Source: Alphaproteobacteria bacterium MarineAlpha5_Bin9 (GTDB lineage: Bacteria > Pseudomonadota > Alphaproteobacteria > HIMB59 > GCA-002718135). Taken from it: a stretch of 64,000 nucleotides of DNA. Where the stretch lies: NCBI GenBank assembly GCA_002937895.1, contig PTKV01000008.1:1-64000 (forward strand), read 5' to 3'. Below, one piece after another: positions 37,674-46,104 of the stretch (the stretch's first letter is position 1; every line of letters begins with the position of its first letter). Under the pieces are notes generated by a model, which was not told the DNA's origin, did no database searches, and saw only the letters and a program-made list of their open reading frames with translations. A program made the position numbers and the translations under genes.

Positions 37674-37676
37674 ATT

Positions 37677-37910
37677 TTGATGAAAAGCAAAATATTAGAA
37701 TGGGGAGGTGTTATTTCAGCAATCTTCTATACAATTTTTATTGCTTTAAATATTGGAATGGAAATAATTGGTTTTATTTTATTATTAATCTCAGCTCTTC
37801 TACTAGGATATTGGTCTTACTTAAATAAATTTAAAGGAATAATTTTTTTACAATGTTTTTATGCAATAGCAGCGATATTAGGAATATATAGATGGGGTTT
37901 TGATAGTTAA
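37677..37910 (+). CDS. small two- to three-span membrane protein
   Basis: A 77-residue protein of about three hydrophobic segments (residues 8-28, 31-48, 55-70) ending in IYRWGFDS. The LGIYRW ending recalls small marine bacterial membrane proteins of unknown function related to PnuC-like cores. I give it no role. Its stop overlaps the ATG of the DjlA-like gene by one base, and it follows ade closely, so it is expressed with them. Confidence 0.6.
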   Translation: MMKSKILEWGGVISAIFYTIFIALNIGMEIIGFILLLISALLLGYWSYLNKFKGIIFLQCFYAIAAILGIYRWGFDS

Positions 37911-38647
37911 TGAGTATATGGGGTAAAGTAATAGGAGGCATTGCAGGCTTTTCAATTGGTGGACCGTTAGGAGCAATTTTAGGTGTAATGGCTGGCAATA
38001 TTTTTGATAAAAAATCAATAAAAAATTTTAATTACAAAAATATTTCTAATGAACAAAAACAATCTATTTTTGCTTTTAGTATTATTGTTTTAAGTGCAAA
38101 ATTAGCAAAATCAGATGGAACAGTAACAAAAGATGAAATTAATGCTTTTAAAGAAAAATTTAAAATTCCTAAAGATAATATTAATAAAGTAAGTAGATTA
38201 TTTAATGAAGCAAAAAAATCAACATATGGATATGAAAAAATAGCACAACAAATTTCATATATTTTTAGTGATAACAAAATTATATTAGAAGAATTATTAA
38301 ATAATTTATTTTATATAGCAGAAGCTGATGGTAATATTAGTAAAGAAGAAGTTTTATTTTTAAAAAATATTTCTAACATATTTGGATTTAATGATGTTAC
38401 ATTTGAAAGAATTTATCAATATAGATTAACAAATGTTAATTCTGATCCTTTTAAAACTCTTGGAGTAAAAAGATCTGACTCTAATGAAACAATAAGAAAA
38501 GCTTGGTTACAAATTATTAAAGAACATCATCCGGACAATCTTATTTCAAAAGGAATGCCTAAGGAATTTATAGATCAAGCTAATAAAGAATTATCATCCG
38601 TAAATAATGCTTATGACAAAATTAAGAAGTTAAGAAATATAAAATGA
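37910..38647 (+). CDS. djlA: DjlA-like co-chaperone (TerB plus J domain)
   Basis: A 245-residue protein. The first 25 residues are a glycine-rich membrane-inserting segment (GKVIGGIAGFSIGGPLGAIL). A TerB-like helical domain spans about residues 45-165 (KSDGTVTKDEINAF and AEADGNISKEEV repeats). A C-terminal J domain from about 180 has the HPD tripeptide at 207-209. It would stimulate DnaK at the inner membrane. It overlaps the next gene by four bases (ATGA). Confidence 0.85.
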   Translation: MSIWGKVIGGIAGFSIGGPLGAILGVMAGNIFDKKSIKNFNYKNISNEQKQSIFAFSIIVLSAKLAKSDGTVTKDEINAFKEKFKIPKDNINKVSRLFNEAKKSTYGYEKIAQQISYIFSDNKIILEELLNNLFYIAEADGNISKEEVLFLKNISNIFGFNDVTFERIYQYRLTNVNSDPFKTLGVKRSDSNETIRKAWLQIIKEHHPDNLISKGMPKEFIDQANKELSSVNNAYDKIKKLRNIK

Positions 38648-39615
38648 TTGACGTTAATTTTTCAGTAAAAAATATTCAAAATATAAAAAAAATGATTTCA
38701 CCATATATATTAAATACACCAATTATACATGATTCAAATAATTCCATTCTTTCTAAAAATAGAAATTTATTCTTTAAATTAGAATTTCTACAAAATGGAG
38801 GTAGTTTTAAATCTAGAGGAGCGATTAATAATGTTTTAAGTTTAAATAAAAAAGAAAAAAAAAATGGAGTTTTAGCTGTAAGTGCTGGTAATCATGCCAT
38901 ATCTGTAGCTTATGCATCAAATATATTGAAAGTAAAAAACAAAGTTATAATGCTTAAATCATCAAATGAATATCGAAGAAAAACTGTAAGACAATTAGGA
39001 AGTAAATTAATTATTGCGAAAAATGCTAAAATAGCTTTTGATAAAGCAAATATAATTGCAAAAAAAGAAAATAGATTTTTAATTCACCCCTTTGACGGAG
39101 TAAAAACTTTACAAGGTTCAGCTACTTTGGGTCTGGAAATTTGTCAAAGATTTAATAAATTAGATAATTTAATTATTTCTGTAGGAGGAGGAGGGTTGAT
39201 AGCAGGAACATCAATTATGATAAAACAAAAATTTCCAAATTGTAAAATTATTGGCGTAGAACCAAAAGAAGCATCAGGTTTGACTCAAAGCTTAAAAGCT
39301 GGGAGGGCTCTAAATTCTGTAAAAGTAAATACTATTGCTGATAGTTTAGGTCCTCCGTATCATATGAAATATAGTTTTGATATATGTAAAAATCATATTG
39401 ACGAAATGATTTTAATATCAGATCATCAGATGAAAAGAGCTATGAAGTTCGTTTATAATAATTATAAATTTATCTTAGAACCTGCAGCTTGTGCAGGAAT
39501 AGCTGCTTTACAAGGTCCTTTATCAAAAAGATTATTAAATGAAACGACTCTAGTTTTGCTTTGTGGATCAAATATAGATCTAAATACTTGGTTTAAATTA
39601 GCTTATGATAAATAA
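38644..39615 (+). CDS. threonine/serine dehydratase (fold-type II PLP enzyme)
   Basis: A 323-residue enzyme. Lys56 in NGGSFKSRGA binds PLP, SAGNHAISVAYA and the glycine loop SVGGGGLIAG hold substrate and phosphate, and LCGSNID is near the C-terminus. There is no ACT regulatory domain, so it is a catabolic-type threonine dehydratase, serine dehydratase or serine racemase. It would deaminate threonine or serine to 2-oxobutyrate or pyruvate. Translationally coupled to djlA; no functional link is evident. Confidence 0.87.
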   Translation: MIDVNFSVKNIQNIKKMISPYILNTPIIHDSNNSILSKNRNLFFKLEFLQNGGSFKSRGAINNVLSLNKKEKKNGVLAVSAGNHAISVAYASNILKVKNKVIMLKSSNEYRRKTVRQLGSKLIIAKNAKIAFDKANIIAKKENRFLIHPFDGVKTLQGSATLGLEICQRFNKLDNLIISVGGGGLIAGTSIMIKQKFPNCKIIGVEPKEASGLTQSLKAGRALNSVKVNTIADSLGPPYHMKYSFDICKNHIDEMILISDHQMKRAMKFVYNNYKFILEPAACAGIAALQGPLSKRLLNETTLVLLCGSNIDLNTWFKLAYDK

Positions 39616-39775
39616 AATTCCATATTTTATTTATTTTCTATTACTTTTAATTTTAATTTTTCCAATATTTATGTCTACAAACAATAATTTTAAAATAGTA
39701 ATAAAAAATTCATCTATTTGGTGTTTTCTATTTATAACAATAATTCTTATTTATAAATATTTTATAATTAATTAA
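39605..39775 (+). CDS. candidate 56-residue membrane micro-protein
   Basis: An open frame of 56 codons starting at ATG 39605, inside the end of the dehydratase gene, and stopping at TAA 39773-39775. It predicts two hydrophobic stretches: residues 5-23 (IPYFIYFLLLLILIFPIF) and about 39-56 (WCFLFITIILIYKYF), joined by a polar turn STNNNFK. It occupies almost the entire gap to anmK and overlaps the anmK stop on the other strand. In such AT-rich DNA hydrophobic frames can arise by chance, so support is moderate. Confidence 0.4.
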   Translation: MINKIPYFIYFLLLLILIFPIFMSTNNNFKIVIKNSSIWCFLFITIILIYKYFIIN

Positions 39776-40895
39776 ATAAATAATATTCACCTCCACTGAT
39801 TGGTTTTGATACTCCTGTTGTTGTAAATTTACTTAATGGAAGATTTTTTACACTTCTTATTCCTATATAAGCAAAAGCTTGAGCCTCAATTAAATCTCCA
39901 TCTAAACCAATTTGTTCAGTAGTTATAATTTTTTTATTTAAAATATTCTTAAGATTATTATAAAAAAACTGATTTTTTCTACCTCCACCAGTTAATATAA
40001 TAATATCAATTTTCTTATTTAAAAGTTTTATTCCTTTATAAATACTTTTTACAGTCATCATAGAAAGCGTTGTTAATGCATCATATTTATTTATTTTTGT
40101 TATACTTTGAAAATATTTATTAAAATATTCTCTGTCTAGTGATTTTGGATATTTTTTTTTAAAAAAACTATCTTTTAGAAATTGATTTAAAATCTTATTA
40201 TTACATTTACCTTTGTTACTAATAATACCATTAAAATCATAATTTTTTTTAAATTTTTTTTGGACAAAATCATCTACTAATGAATTACCAGGGCCTAAAT
40301 CAAAAGATATTAATTCATTATTGTTTATGTAAGAAATGTTAGAGATTCCTCCTATGTTAATAAACGCAACTTTTTTGTTAATTTTATTGGATAAATATTT
40401 GTGATAATATGAAGCAATAGGAGCTCCTTGACCACCTGCCAAAATATCTCTCTGCCTTAAGTCATATATAATATTAACTTTAAGTTGATTGCTTAAAATC
40501 TTAGGTAATGCATATTGTATAGATAATTTTTTCTTAGGGTTATGTATTATTGTTTGTCCACTTATTACAATAAAATCAATTTTATTTACTTTTATTTTAA
40601 AATCAATTAGAAATTTTGATATTTTCTTTTGAAATTCTTTAGTTATAATTAAATTAAATTTTTTATTTAGATTAATTCTTTTAAAATTATAATTTTTAAT
40701 AAATTTTTTTATTTTATTTACATATTCTTTTCTATATTTGTATGTTTTTTCATTTATAATTTTTACTTTGTTAGTTCCATTAGTTTTCATATAACATAAA
40801 TCGATTCCATCAATAGACGTACCACTCATGACGCCAATAGAGTTAAAATTTTTTTTATTTTTGTATTTTTTAGGAAGTTTGAACTTTTTATTCAC
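39768..40895 (-). CDS. anmK: anhydro-N-acetylmuramic acid kinase
   Basis: A 375-residue kinase for recycled cell-wall anhydro-MurNAc. MSGTSIDGIDLCY is the family signature. INIGGISNISY and SFDLGPGNSLVDDF belong to the sugar-kinase fold, and ILTGGGRKNQFF binds the nucleotide. It phosphorylates anhMurNAc to MurNAc-6-P. nagZ, which supplies the substrate, is not in its usual place in this window. Divergent from the RNA candidate and deaminase. Confidence 0.93.
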   Translation of the reverse strand: MNKKFKLPKKYKNKKNFNSIGVMSGTSIDGIDLCYMKTNGTNKVKIINEKTYKYRKEYVNKIKKFIKNYNFKRINLNKKFNLIITKEFQKKISKFLIDFKIKVNKIDFIVISGQTIIHNPKKKLSIQYALPKILSNQLKVNIIYDLRQRDILAGGQGAPIASYYHKYLSNKINKKVAFINIGGISNISYINNNELISFDLGPGNSLVDDFVQKKFKKNYDFNGIISNKGKCNNKILNQFLKDSFFKKKYPKSLDREYFNKYFQSITKINKYDALTTLSMMTVKSIYKGIKLLNKKIDIIILTGGGRKNQFFYNNLKNILNKKIITTEQIGLDGDLIEAQAFAYIGIRSVKNLPLSKFTTTGVSKPISGGEYYLFN

Positions 40896-40980
40896 AGTTA
40901 ATTAACAGTTTATTAATAATAAAATGATTAAAATACTATAATTTTAATAAAAAAACATTGTAAAAAATCTTAATTTTCTT

Positions 40981-41109
40981 AGAGTAATAATTAGTTATTA
41001 CTCTTCAAAAGGTATTAACTAAACTTTTTAGGGGAAACCTTAAGCAGTTTATATCGGGAGGAAATGCACGATATATAGAAAAGACCTAGCTTGCTGGGTC
41101 TTTTTTTTT
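40981..41109 (+). ncRNA. candidate structured RNA or attenuating leader upstream of nucleoside deaminase
   Basis: Four helices stand in a row. P1 is a perfect 10-bp stem 40981-40990/40995-41004 with loop TTAG. P2 is TTAGGG-GAAA-CCTTAA at 41028-41043 with a GNRA tetraloop and one G-T pair. P3 is TATATCG/CGATATA at 41050-41056/41069-41075 with a 12-base purine-rich loop (GGAGGAAATGCA). P4 is an 11-bp terminator stem. The unpaired purine-rich segments are much less AT-rich than surrounding spacers. I cannot match it to a named family; SRP RNA and known riboswitches I checked by eye do not fit. Confidence 0.6.
41079..41109 (+). terminator. strong intrinsic terminator 12 bases before the deaminase start
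   Basis: AAAAGACCTAG (41079-41089), loop CTTG, CTGGGTCTTTT (41094-41104), with a T run through 41109. The stem is 11 bp with one G-T pair. It ends only 12 bases before the ATG at 41122, so it either ends a small RNA or regulates the deaminase by attenuation. Confidence 0.88.
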
Positions 41110-41121
41110 ATATAAATCTCT

Positions 41122-41703
41122 ATGTATAAATTTTATGATCAACTTTTAAATTTATTTCTAGTTAAACTTATCCCTCAATCTAAAAAATCAATAAAAAAGG
41201 GAAATAAAATATTTTCTGGAGCAATAATTAATAAAAAAAATCAAATAATTACTTTGGGAACGAATAATGAAACTTTAAATCCTTTATTTCATGGTGAAAT
41301 CGTTACTTTAAATCAATATTTTAAAAATAAATACAATTATCGAAATACAAAAGATTATATATTCATCAGTTCTCATGAGCCTTGTTCTTTATGTTTGTCA
41401 GCAATTACTTGGTCAGGGTTTAAAAAGATTTATTATTTTTTCCCTTATTCTGATACAAAAAATAAATTTAAAATCCCACATGATTTAAAAATTTTAAAAG
41501 AAGTTTTTAAAATATCTGATGGTAATTATAATAAATCAAATAAATACTGGAATTCTTATTCAATTTTAGATGAAATAAAAAAATTAAAAAATGATGAAAT
41601 AATAAAATTAGAAAAAAAAATAAAAATAATTAATAAAGAATACAAATATCTTTCAAAACTTTATCAAGATAATAAAAAGATTAATATTATTCCTTTAAAA
41701 TAA
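41122..41703 (+). CDS. cytidine/guanine deaminase-like zinc protein
   Basis: A 193-residue CDA-fold deaminase. FHGEIVTL gives the zinc His and catalytic Glu, and SSHEPCSLCLSAITWSGFKKIYY gives the PCxxC zinc pair. The N-terminal half resembles guanine/cytosine deaminases; the C-terminal 60 residues form a lysine-rich helical extension of unknown purpose. The substrate could be a free base, nucleoside or pterin. It is preceded by a structured leader with terminator and is convergent, with no gap, on gdh. Confidence 0.8.
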   Translation: MYKFYDQLLNLFLVKLIPQSKKSIKKGNKIFSGAIINKKNQIITLGTNNETLNPLFHGEIVTLNQYFKNKYNYRNTKDYIFISSHEPCSLCLSAITWSGFKKIYYFFPYSDTKNKFKIPHDLKILKEVFKISDGNYNKSNKYWNSYSILDEIKKLKNDEIIKLEKKIKIINKEYKYLSKLYQDNKKINIIPLK

Positions 41704-43107
41704 TTATATACCTAATTCTAAATATGATTTTTCAATCTTCTTTAACGCAACTGAATACGCAGATACTCTATAGTTTGTTAATTTATATTTATTTTTTAAT
41801 TCTAAAATTTCTTGAAGAGCCATTCTCATTGTATCCTCTAAACCTGAAGCAATTATATCTTCTTCATTCGCACCGTATACGAGTTGATCAACTAAATTTT
41901 TAGGCAATTTTTTTGATGAGATTTTGTTTATAGCTTCAACTATTGATTGACCTCTATGTTCTTCGTATCTTTTATTTAGTCTCCCCATTCTAATATGACT
42001 GATATTTCTTATCCATTCAAAATATGAAACAGCCACACCTCCTGCATTAGCATAAATATCAGGAATTATAGTAATTTTCTTATCATTTAGAATTTTGTTT
42101 GCATTATAAGTAATAGGACCATTTGCAGCTTCACAAATAAGTTTAGCATTAACTTTATTTACATTACTAGTATTTATTACATTTTCTAAAGCTGCTGGTA
42201 TTAAAATATCACATGGAATTTCAATAATTTTGGAAGAGTCTTTAATTGTTTTTGCATTTTCAAAATTTAATATTGAATTGTTTTCATTTTTATATTTTAT
42301 TAATTTGTGTATATTTATTCCTTTTTCGTTTATTATTAATCCATTTTTTTCACCAATTGCTACAATTCTTGCCCCATCATCATATAAGGCTTTAGATGTA
42401 TTTAGACCAACATTACCAAAACCTTGAATAACAATTTTTTGATTATTTAAATTTCCCTTTAAATTAGTTTTATAAATTTCTTTTTTATGTCTGAAAAATT
42501 CTTTTAGTGCTTGATGAACTCCTCTACCTGTGGCTTCTAATCTTCCTTTTATCCCACCATGTTGAATTGGCTTTCCTGTAACACATGCCATATGATTTAT
42601 GTCATCAGGTTTTAAACTTTTATATGCATCTAAAATCCAACCCATTTCTCTTTGAGATGTTCCCATATCTGGGGCAGGGACATCTCTAGAAGGACTTAAA
42701 AAACCTCTCCTTATTAATTCTCTAGCAAATTTTTTAGTAATTTTTTCAAGAGATTCTTCATCGTATTTCTTAGGATTTATAAGCAAACCTCCTTTAGCTC
42801 CTCCAAATGGAATATCAGCAACAGCACATTTAAAAGTCATTAGTGATGCAAGAGCCTCAACCTCTTCCTGATTAACATTAATAGAATATCTTAATCCTCC
42901 TTTAGCTGGGAGTCTGTGAGTGCTATGAACAGCTCGCCATCCATAAAAAATCTCAGTTTTACCTTTTATTCTTACAGGAAATTTTACTTGTAGAACTGAT
43001 CTGCATGTTTTCAAAATTTTAGAGATATTTTGATCAATTTTTACAGCTTCAATAGCTTCATCAATCATTTTATCAACATTTGCAAGAAAAGTTGGTCTAT
43101 TTTCCAT
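41704..43107 (-). CDS. gdhA: Glu/Leu/Phe/Val family glutamate dehydrogenase
   Basis: A 467-residue dehydrogenase interconverting glutamate and 2-oxoglutarate plus ammonia. It has KGGLRYSINVNQEEVEALASLMTFKCAV, then PFGGAKGGL with the catalytic Lys. APDMGTSQREMGW contains the catalytic Asp, and VIQGFGNVGLNTSKAL is the Rossmann motif. The shorter type and the GFGNVG motif suit an NAD(P) hexameric enzyme. Amino acid import by Aap and the hydantoin region could feed glutamate into it (inference). Confidence 0.93.
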   Translation of the reverse strand: MENRPTFLANVDKMIDEAIEAVKIDQNISKILKTCRSVLQVKFPVRIKGKTEIFYGWRAVHSTHRLPAKGGLRYSINVNQEEVEALASLMTFKCAVADIPFGGAKGGLLINPKKYDEESLEKITKKFARELIRRGFLSPSRDVPAPDMGTSQREMGWILDAYKSLKPDDINHMACVTGKPIQHGGIKGRLEATGRGVHQALKEFFRHKKEIYKTNLKGNLNNQKIVIQGFGNVGLNTSKALYDDGARIVAIGEKNGLIINEKGINIHKLIKYKNENNSILNFENAKTIKDSSKIIEIPCDILIPAALENVINTSNVNKVNAKLICEAANGPITYNANKILNDKKITIIPDIYANAGGVAVSYFEWIRNISHIRMGRLNKRYEEHRGQSIVEAINKISSKKLPKNLVDQLVYGANEEDIIASGLEDTMRMALQEILELKNKYKLTNYRVSAYSVALKKIEKSYLELGI

Positions 43108-43186
43108 TAATTTTTATATAATAATGATTTTTATGATTTTTTAAACTTAATTTTTATAAATTCAAGTAATATAGGTTTATTTATTA

Positions 43187-44221
43187 ATGATATATTTTAA
43201 TTTACTAATTATATTTCTTTTTATAATTTTCATTCATGAATTTGGGCATTATTTTTTTGCTAGATTATTTAAGGTAAAAGTAACTGATTTTTCTATAGGT
43301 TTTGGAAAGGTATTAATTTCATATTATGATAAGAATCATACAAATTGGAAAATATCTTTAATACCTTTAGGTGGTTATGTAAAAATAAAAGGCTTAGAAT
43401 CAATTTTTAATAATAAACCAAAAACATTTAATCATAATGATTCTTTTGAAGATATCTCATTATTGAAAAAAATAATAATTCTTTTGGGCGGAAGTTTGTT
43501 TAATATTATTTCATCATGGATAATTATTATTTCCATATTTTTTTTTATTGGCATTACTAAATATGAGCCAATTATTGGAGAAGTAATAAAAGATTCACCA
43601 GCACATATAAATGATTTAAAAAACGGAGATCGTATTGTTAAAATTAATGATCATAAAATAGATAATTTTTTAGATATAGGAAAGTTTATTAATAAAGATG
43701 AATATGTAACAATTGAACTATTAAGAGGTAATAGCATAATAACTAAAAATGTAAGATTAAATTATAACAATGAATTAAATAAATATTTTTTAGGAATTAG
43801 AAGTAATAATAAACCAAATATAATTAAATATGATTTTATAAATTCATTTATTGATTCCACTTATTTTATACCTACTTATTATATTCAAATTTCAAAATAT
43901 ATTTTTAACTCATATAATTCTAATACTCTTTCTCAAGAACTATCTGGTCCTATAGGTATAGTAAAGATCGCAGATCAATTAATGCTTGATAAAATAATAG
44001 GAATTCTTTTTATGTTTATAAGTATTTCACTTTTTGTTGCAATTTTTAATTTAATTCCCATACCATTATTAGATGGAGGTCATATTTTATTTTTTATAAT
44101 TAGAAGAATTTTTTCTAATAAATTGCCTCAATTTATTATAAAACTTTATTTAGCTATAGGTATAGCAATTATAAGTTTTATTTTTATTTTAATTACATTT
44201 AATGATATTTTTTATAAATGA
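43187..44221 (+). CDS. rseP: RseP-like site-2 zinc metalloprotease (M50)
   Basis: A 344-residue inner-membrane protease for regulated intramembrane proteolysis. Zinc motif is HEFGH at residues 17-21, a single PDZ domain lies around residues 125-205 (GEVIKDSPAHINDLKNGDRIVKIN), and IPIPLLDGGHI near residue 290 holds the third ligand. There is no neighbouring dxr or bamA, where alphaproteobacterial rseP usually sits. It overlaps the next membrane gene by four bases. Confidence 0.88.
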   Translation: MIYFNLLIIFLFIIFIHEFGHYFFARLFKVKVTDFSIGFGKVLISYYDKNHTNWKISLIPLGGYVKIKGLESIFNNKPKTFNHNDSFEDISLLKKIIILLGGSLFNIISSWIIIISIFFFIGITKYEPIIGEVIKDSPAHINDLKNGDRIVKINDHKIDNFLDIGKFINKDEYVTIELLRGNSIITKNVRLNYNNELNKYFLGIRSNNKPNIIKYDFINSFIDSTYFIPTYYIQISKYIFNSYNSNTLSQELSGPIGIVKIADQLMLDKIIGILFMFISISLFVAIFNLIPIPLLDGGHILFFIIRRIFSNKLPQFIIKLYLAIGIAIISFIFILITFNDIFYK

Positions 44222-44628
44222 ATATTAAAGCAAATATTATTAATATATTGATTCTTTCTATTACAAATATTGTTATATTTTATTATGCAGTTCAATTACT
44301 TGTTTTTACAGATGAATTTTCCTATAATAATTTAGGATCATTTAATCATGCAATTGCCGGATTATCAGAAATCATAGGAATAATTTTTTTATGTTTTTCC
44401 TTTAGTTTACTTTATATAAAATATACAGGAATATATAAACAAGAACCATTATTATATACAATTTTTTTAGTATTTTTTTTAATTGCTTCTAATTTATGGA
44501 GATATGTTTTTACTGATAGTCCAGGAGAATCAAATATTAATATTATTTTAATAAATGCAACAATATTTACAATTATATCATTATTAATGTTAATATTAAT
44601 TATAATATTAAAATTTTTGAATAAATGA
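44218..44628 (+). CDS. four-span hypothetical membrane protein
   Basis: A 136-residue protein with four hydrophobic segments (about 8-28, 48-68, 78-95, 110-132) and few charged residues; a short polar loop TDSPGES precedes the last span. Not recognised. It is coupled to rseP by ATGA. A triplet of 8-bp repeats spans its stop codon. Confidence 0.6.
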   Translation: MNIKANIINILILSITNIVIFYYAVQLLVFTDEFSYNNLGSFNHAIAGLSEIIGIIFLCFSFSLLYIKYTGIYKQEPLLYTIFLVFFLIASNLWRYVFTDSPGESNINIILINATIFTIISLLMLILIIILKFLNK

Positions 44629-44646
44629 ATAAATGAATAAATGAAT
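44618..44646. repeat. TGAATAAA octamer tandem repeat
   Basis: Three perfect copies of TGAATAAA (44618-44641) and a partial fourth span the end of the four-span membrane gene and the short spacer before the next gene. Every unit contains TGA, so length changes would only shift the stop within a few codons. Confidence 0.75.
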
Positions 44647-44655
44647 TGAGGTTAT

Positions 44656-45027
44656 ATGAGTAATTTTGAAAAAGTAAAAGAATTTATGTTAACATTTGGC
44701 CAAGAAGTAAAAAAAGATCCAGAATTCCCCAATGAAAAAATTATTGAATTAAGAAAAAAATTAATAGATGAAGAATTTAATGAATTAAAAGATGCTATAA
44801 ATAATAAAGATATAGTTGAAGTAGCGGATGCTCTTACAGATATATTGGTTGTTACATATGGAGCAGGAGTAGCTTTTGGAATTGATTTAGATAAGTGTTT
44901 TGATGAAGTTCATAGAAGTAATATGAGTAAACTTGGTGCTAATGGCAAACCAATTTATAATGAAAGTGGAAAAGTTTTAAAAGGCCCTAACTATCAAAAA
45001 CCAAATTTAAAACAATTTGTAAATTGA
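44656..45027 (+). CDS. MazG/HisE-like nucleotide pyrophosphohydrolase
   Basis: A 123-residue all-alpha NTP pyrophosphatase: KLIDEEFNELKDAI (ExxE) followed by EVADALTDILVVTYGAGVAFG (ExxxD), the metal site of the superfamily. The tail RSNMSKLGANGKPIYNESGKVLKGPNYQKP is typical of the free-standing subgroup annotated phosphoribosyl-ATP pyrophosphohydrolase-like. It probably cleans non-canonical or surplus dNTPs rather than acting in histidine synthesis, since no his genes are near. Confidence 0.83.
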   Translation: MSNFEKVKEFMLTFGQEVKKDPEFPNEKIIELRKKLIDEEFNELKDAINNKDIVEVADALTDILVVTYGAGVAFGIDLDKCFDEVHRSNMSKLGANGKPIYNESGKVLKGPNYQKPNLKQFVN

Positions 45028-45202
45028 TTCGTATTAATATTTTTTTTTAATATTTTATATATAATTATTTTTAATAAAATTAATAAATGATCAATTTTAT
45101 CAAGGATTACTTGTCTTTTTAGATATCTTAAAAATTATTTTCAATTATAAAAATTTGTATTTTTTTAATTTATCAATCACAAAATAATATATAATAGTAA
45201 TT

Positions 45203-46057
45203 ATGGGTTTAGTTACTGATTTATTTTTACCATTAGCCTTAGCTTTTATTATGTTTTCATTAGGAAGTGGTCTAACACTGAATGATTTTTCTCAAATTAT
45301 TAAGAAACCAAAGGACTTCTTAATTGGTTTCATTTCTCAAATTGTTATTTTACCAATTGTTGGACTAATTCTTGTTTCTATTTGGCCTTTATCTCCTGAA
45401 TTAGCAATAGGAGTTATGCTAATAGCTGTTGCTCCAGGAGGTGCCACATCAAATATTATAACTTCATTTGCTAAAGGTGATGTAGCTTTGTCTATATCTC
45501 TCACTGCTGTAATAAGTCTTCTATGTGTTATTACTATACCTTTCACACTTCTTACATCTATTAGTTTTGCTATTGGATCCTCAGTTAACTTTGAATTTTC
45601 TATATTTGATATAGCACTACAAATGTTTCTAATAGTGACTATTCCTGTGATAATAGGGATGATATTTAAAAAATTTTTCAATAATTTAGCAATTTCTTTT
45701 GAACAAACATCAAAAAAAATTTCTGCAATTTTATTTTCATTAGTTTTATTAGGAGCTATTATTTCTGAAAGGGAAAATATATTATCTTATTTTTATCAAG
45801 CAGGCCTTATAACGCTTTTATTGAATTTAATAATGATGTTTATTGCATATTATTTAGGAAAAACTTTTGCTTCAAATAAAAAGCAAGGGATAGCTATTAC
45901 TGTTGAATGTGGTTTACAAAATGGTACTTTGGCTATTGTTGTGGCGACATCTATTTTTGGAGGAGGGGTTTTTTTAATTCCTGCTGCTACTTATAGTTTA
46001 ATTATGTTCTTTAGCGCTTTGATATTTGTTTATTTATCTAGACGTGAAATAATATAA
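45203..46057 (+). CDS. bile acid:sodium symporter family (BASS) transporter
   Basis: A 284-residue protein with nine or ten membrane helices. LFLPLALAFIMFSLGSGLTLNDF and VAPGGATSNIITSFAKGDVALSISLTAV are the BASS signature regions, and VECGLQNGTLAIVVATS is the second crossover. It imports an organic anion with Na+; the substrate may be pantoate, pyruvate, a steroid or a sulfonate and cannot be set here. A TATAAT lies just 7 bases before the ATG, so a leaderless transcript is possible. Confidence 0.87.
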   Translation: MGLVTDLFLPLALAFIMFSLGSGLTLNDFSQIIKKPKDFLIGFISQIVILPIVGLILVSIWPLSPELAIGVMLIAVAPGGATSNIITSFAKGDVALSISLTAVISLLCVITIPFTLLTSISFAIGSSVNFEFSIFDIALQMFLIVTIPVIIGMIFKKFFNNLAISFEQTSKKISAILFSLVLLGAIISERENILSYFYQAGLITLLLNLIMMFIAYYLGKTFASNKKQGIAITVECGLQNGTLAIVVATSIFGGGVFLIPAATYSLIMFFSALIFVYLSRREII

Positions 46058-46104
46058 GATTATATTAATTAACTATAAAAATATCAAAAAATTATTTTTT
46101 ATTA

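Noticed and set aside
40981-41109. SRP (4.5S) RNA
   Set aside because: The conserved apical GGAAGGAAGCAG-type loop of SRP RNA is not present; the purine-rich loop is different.
45028-45202. Small gene or RNA in the 175-base spacer before the BASS gene
   Set aside because: Only AT-rich sequence with a TATAAT near the start; no stable stem or open frame of note.
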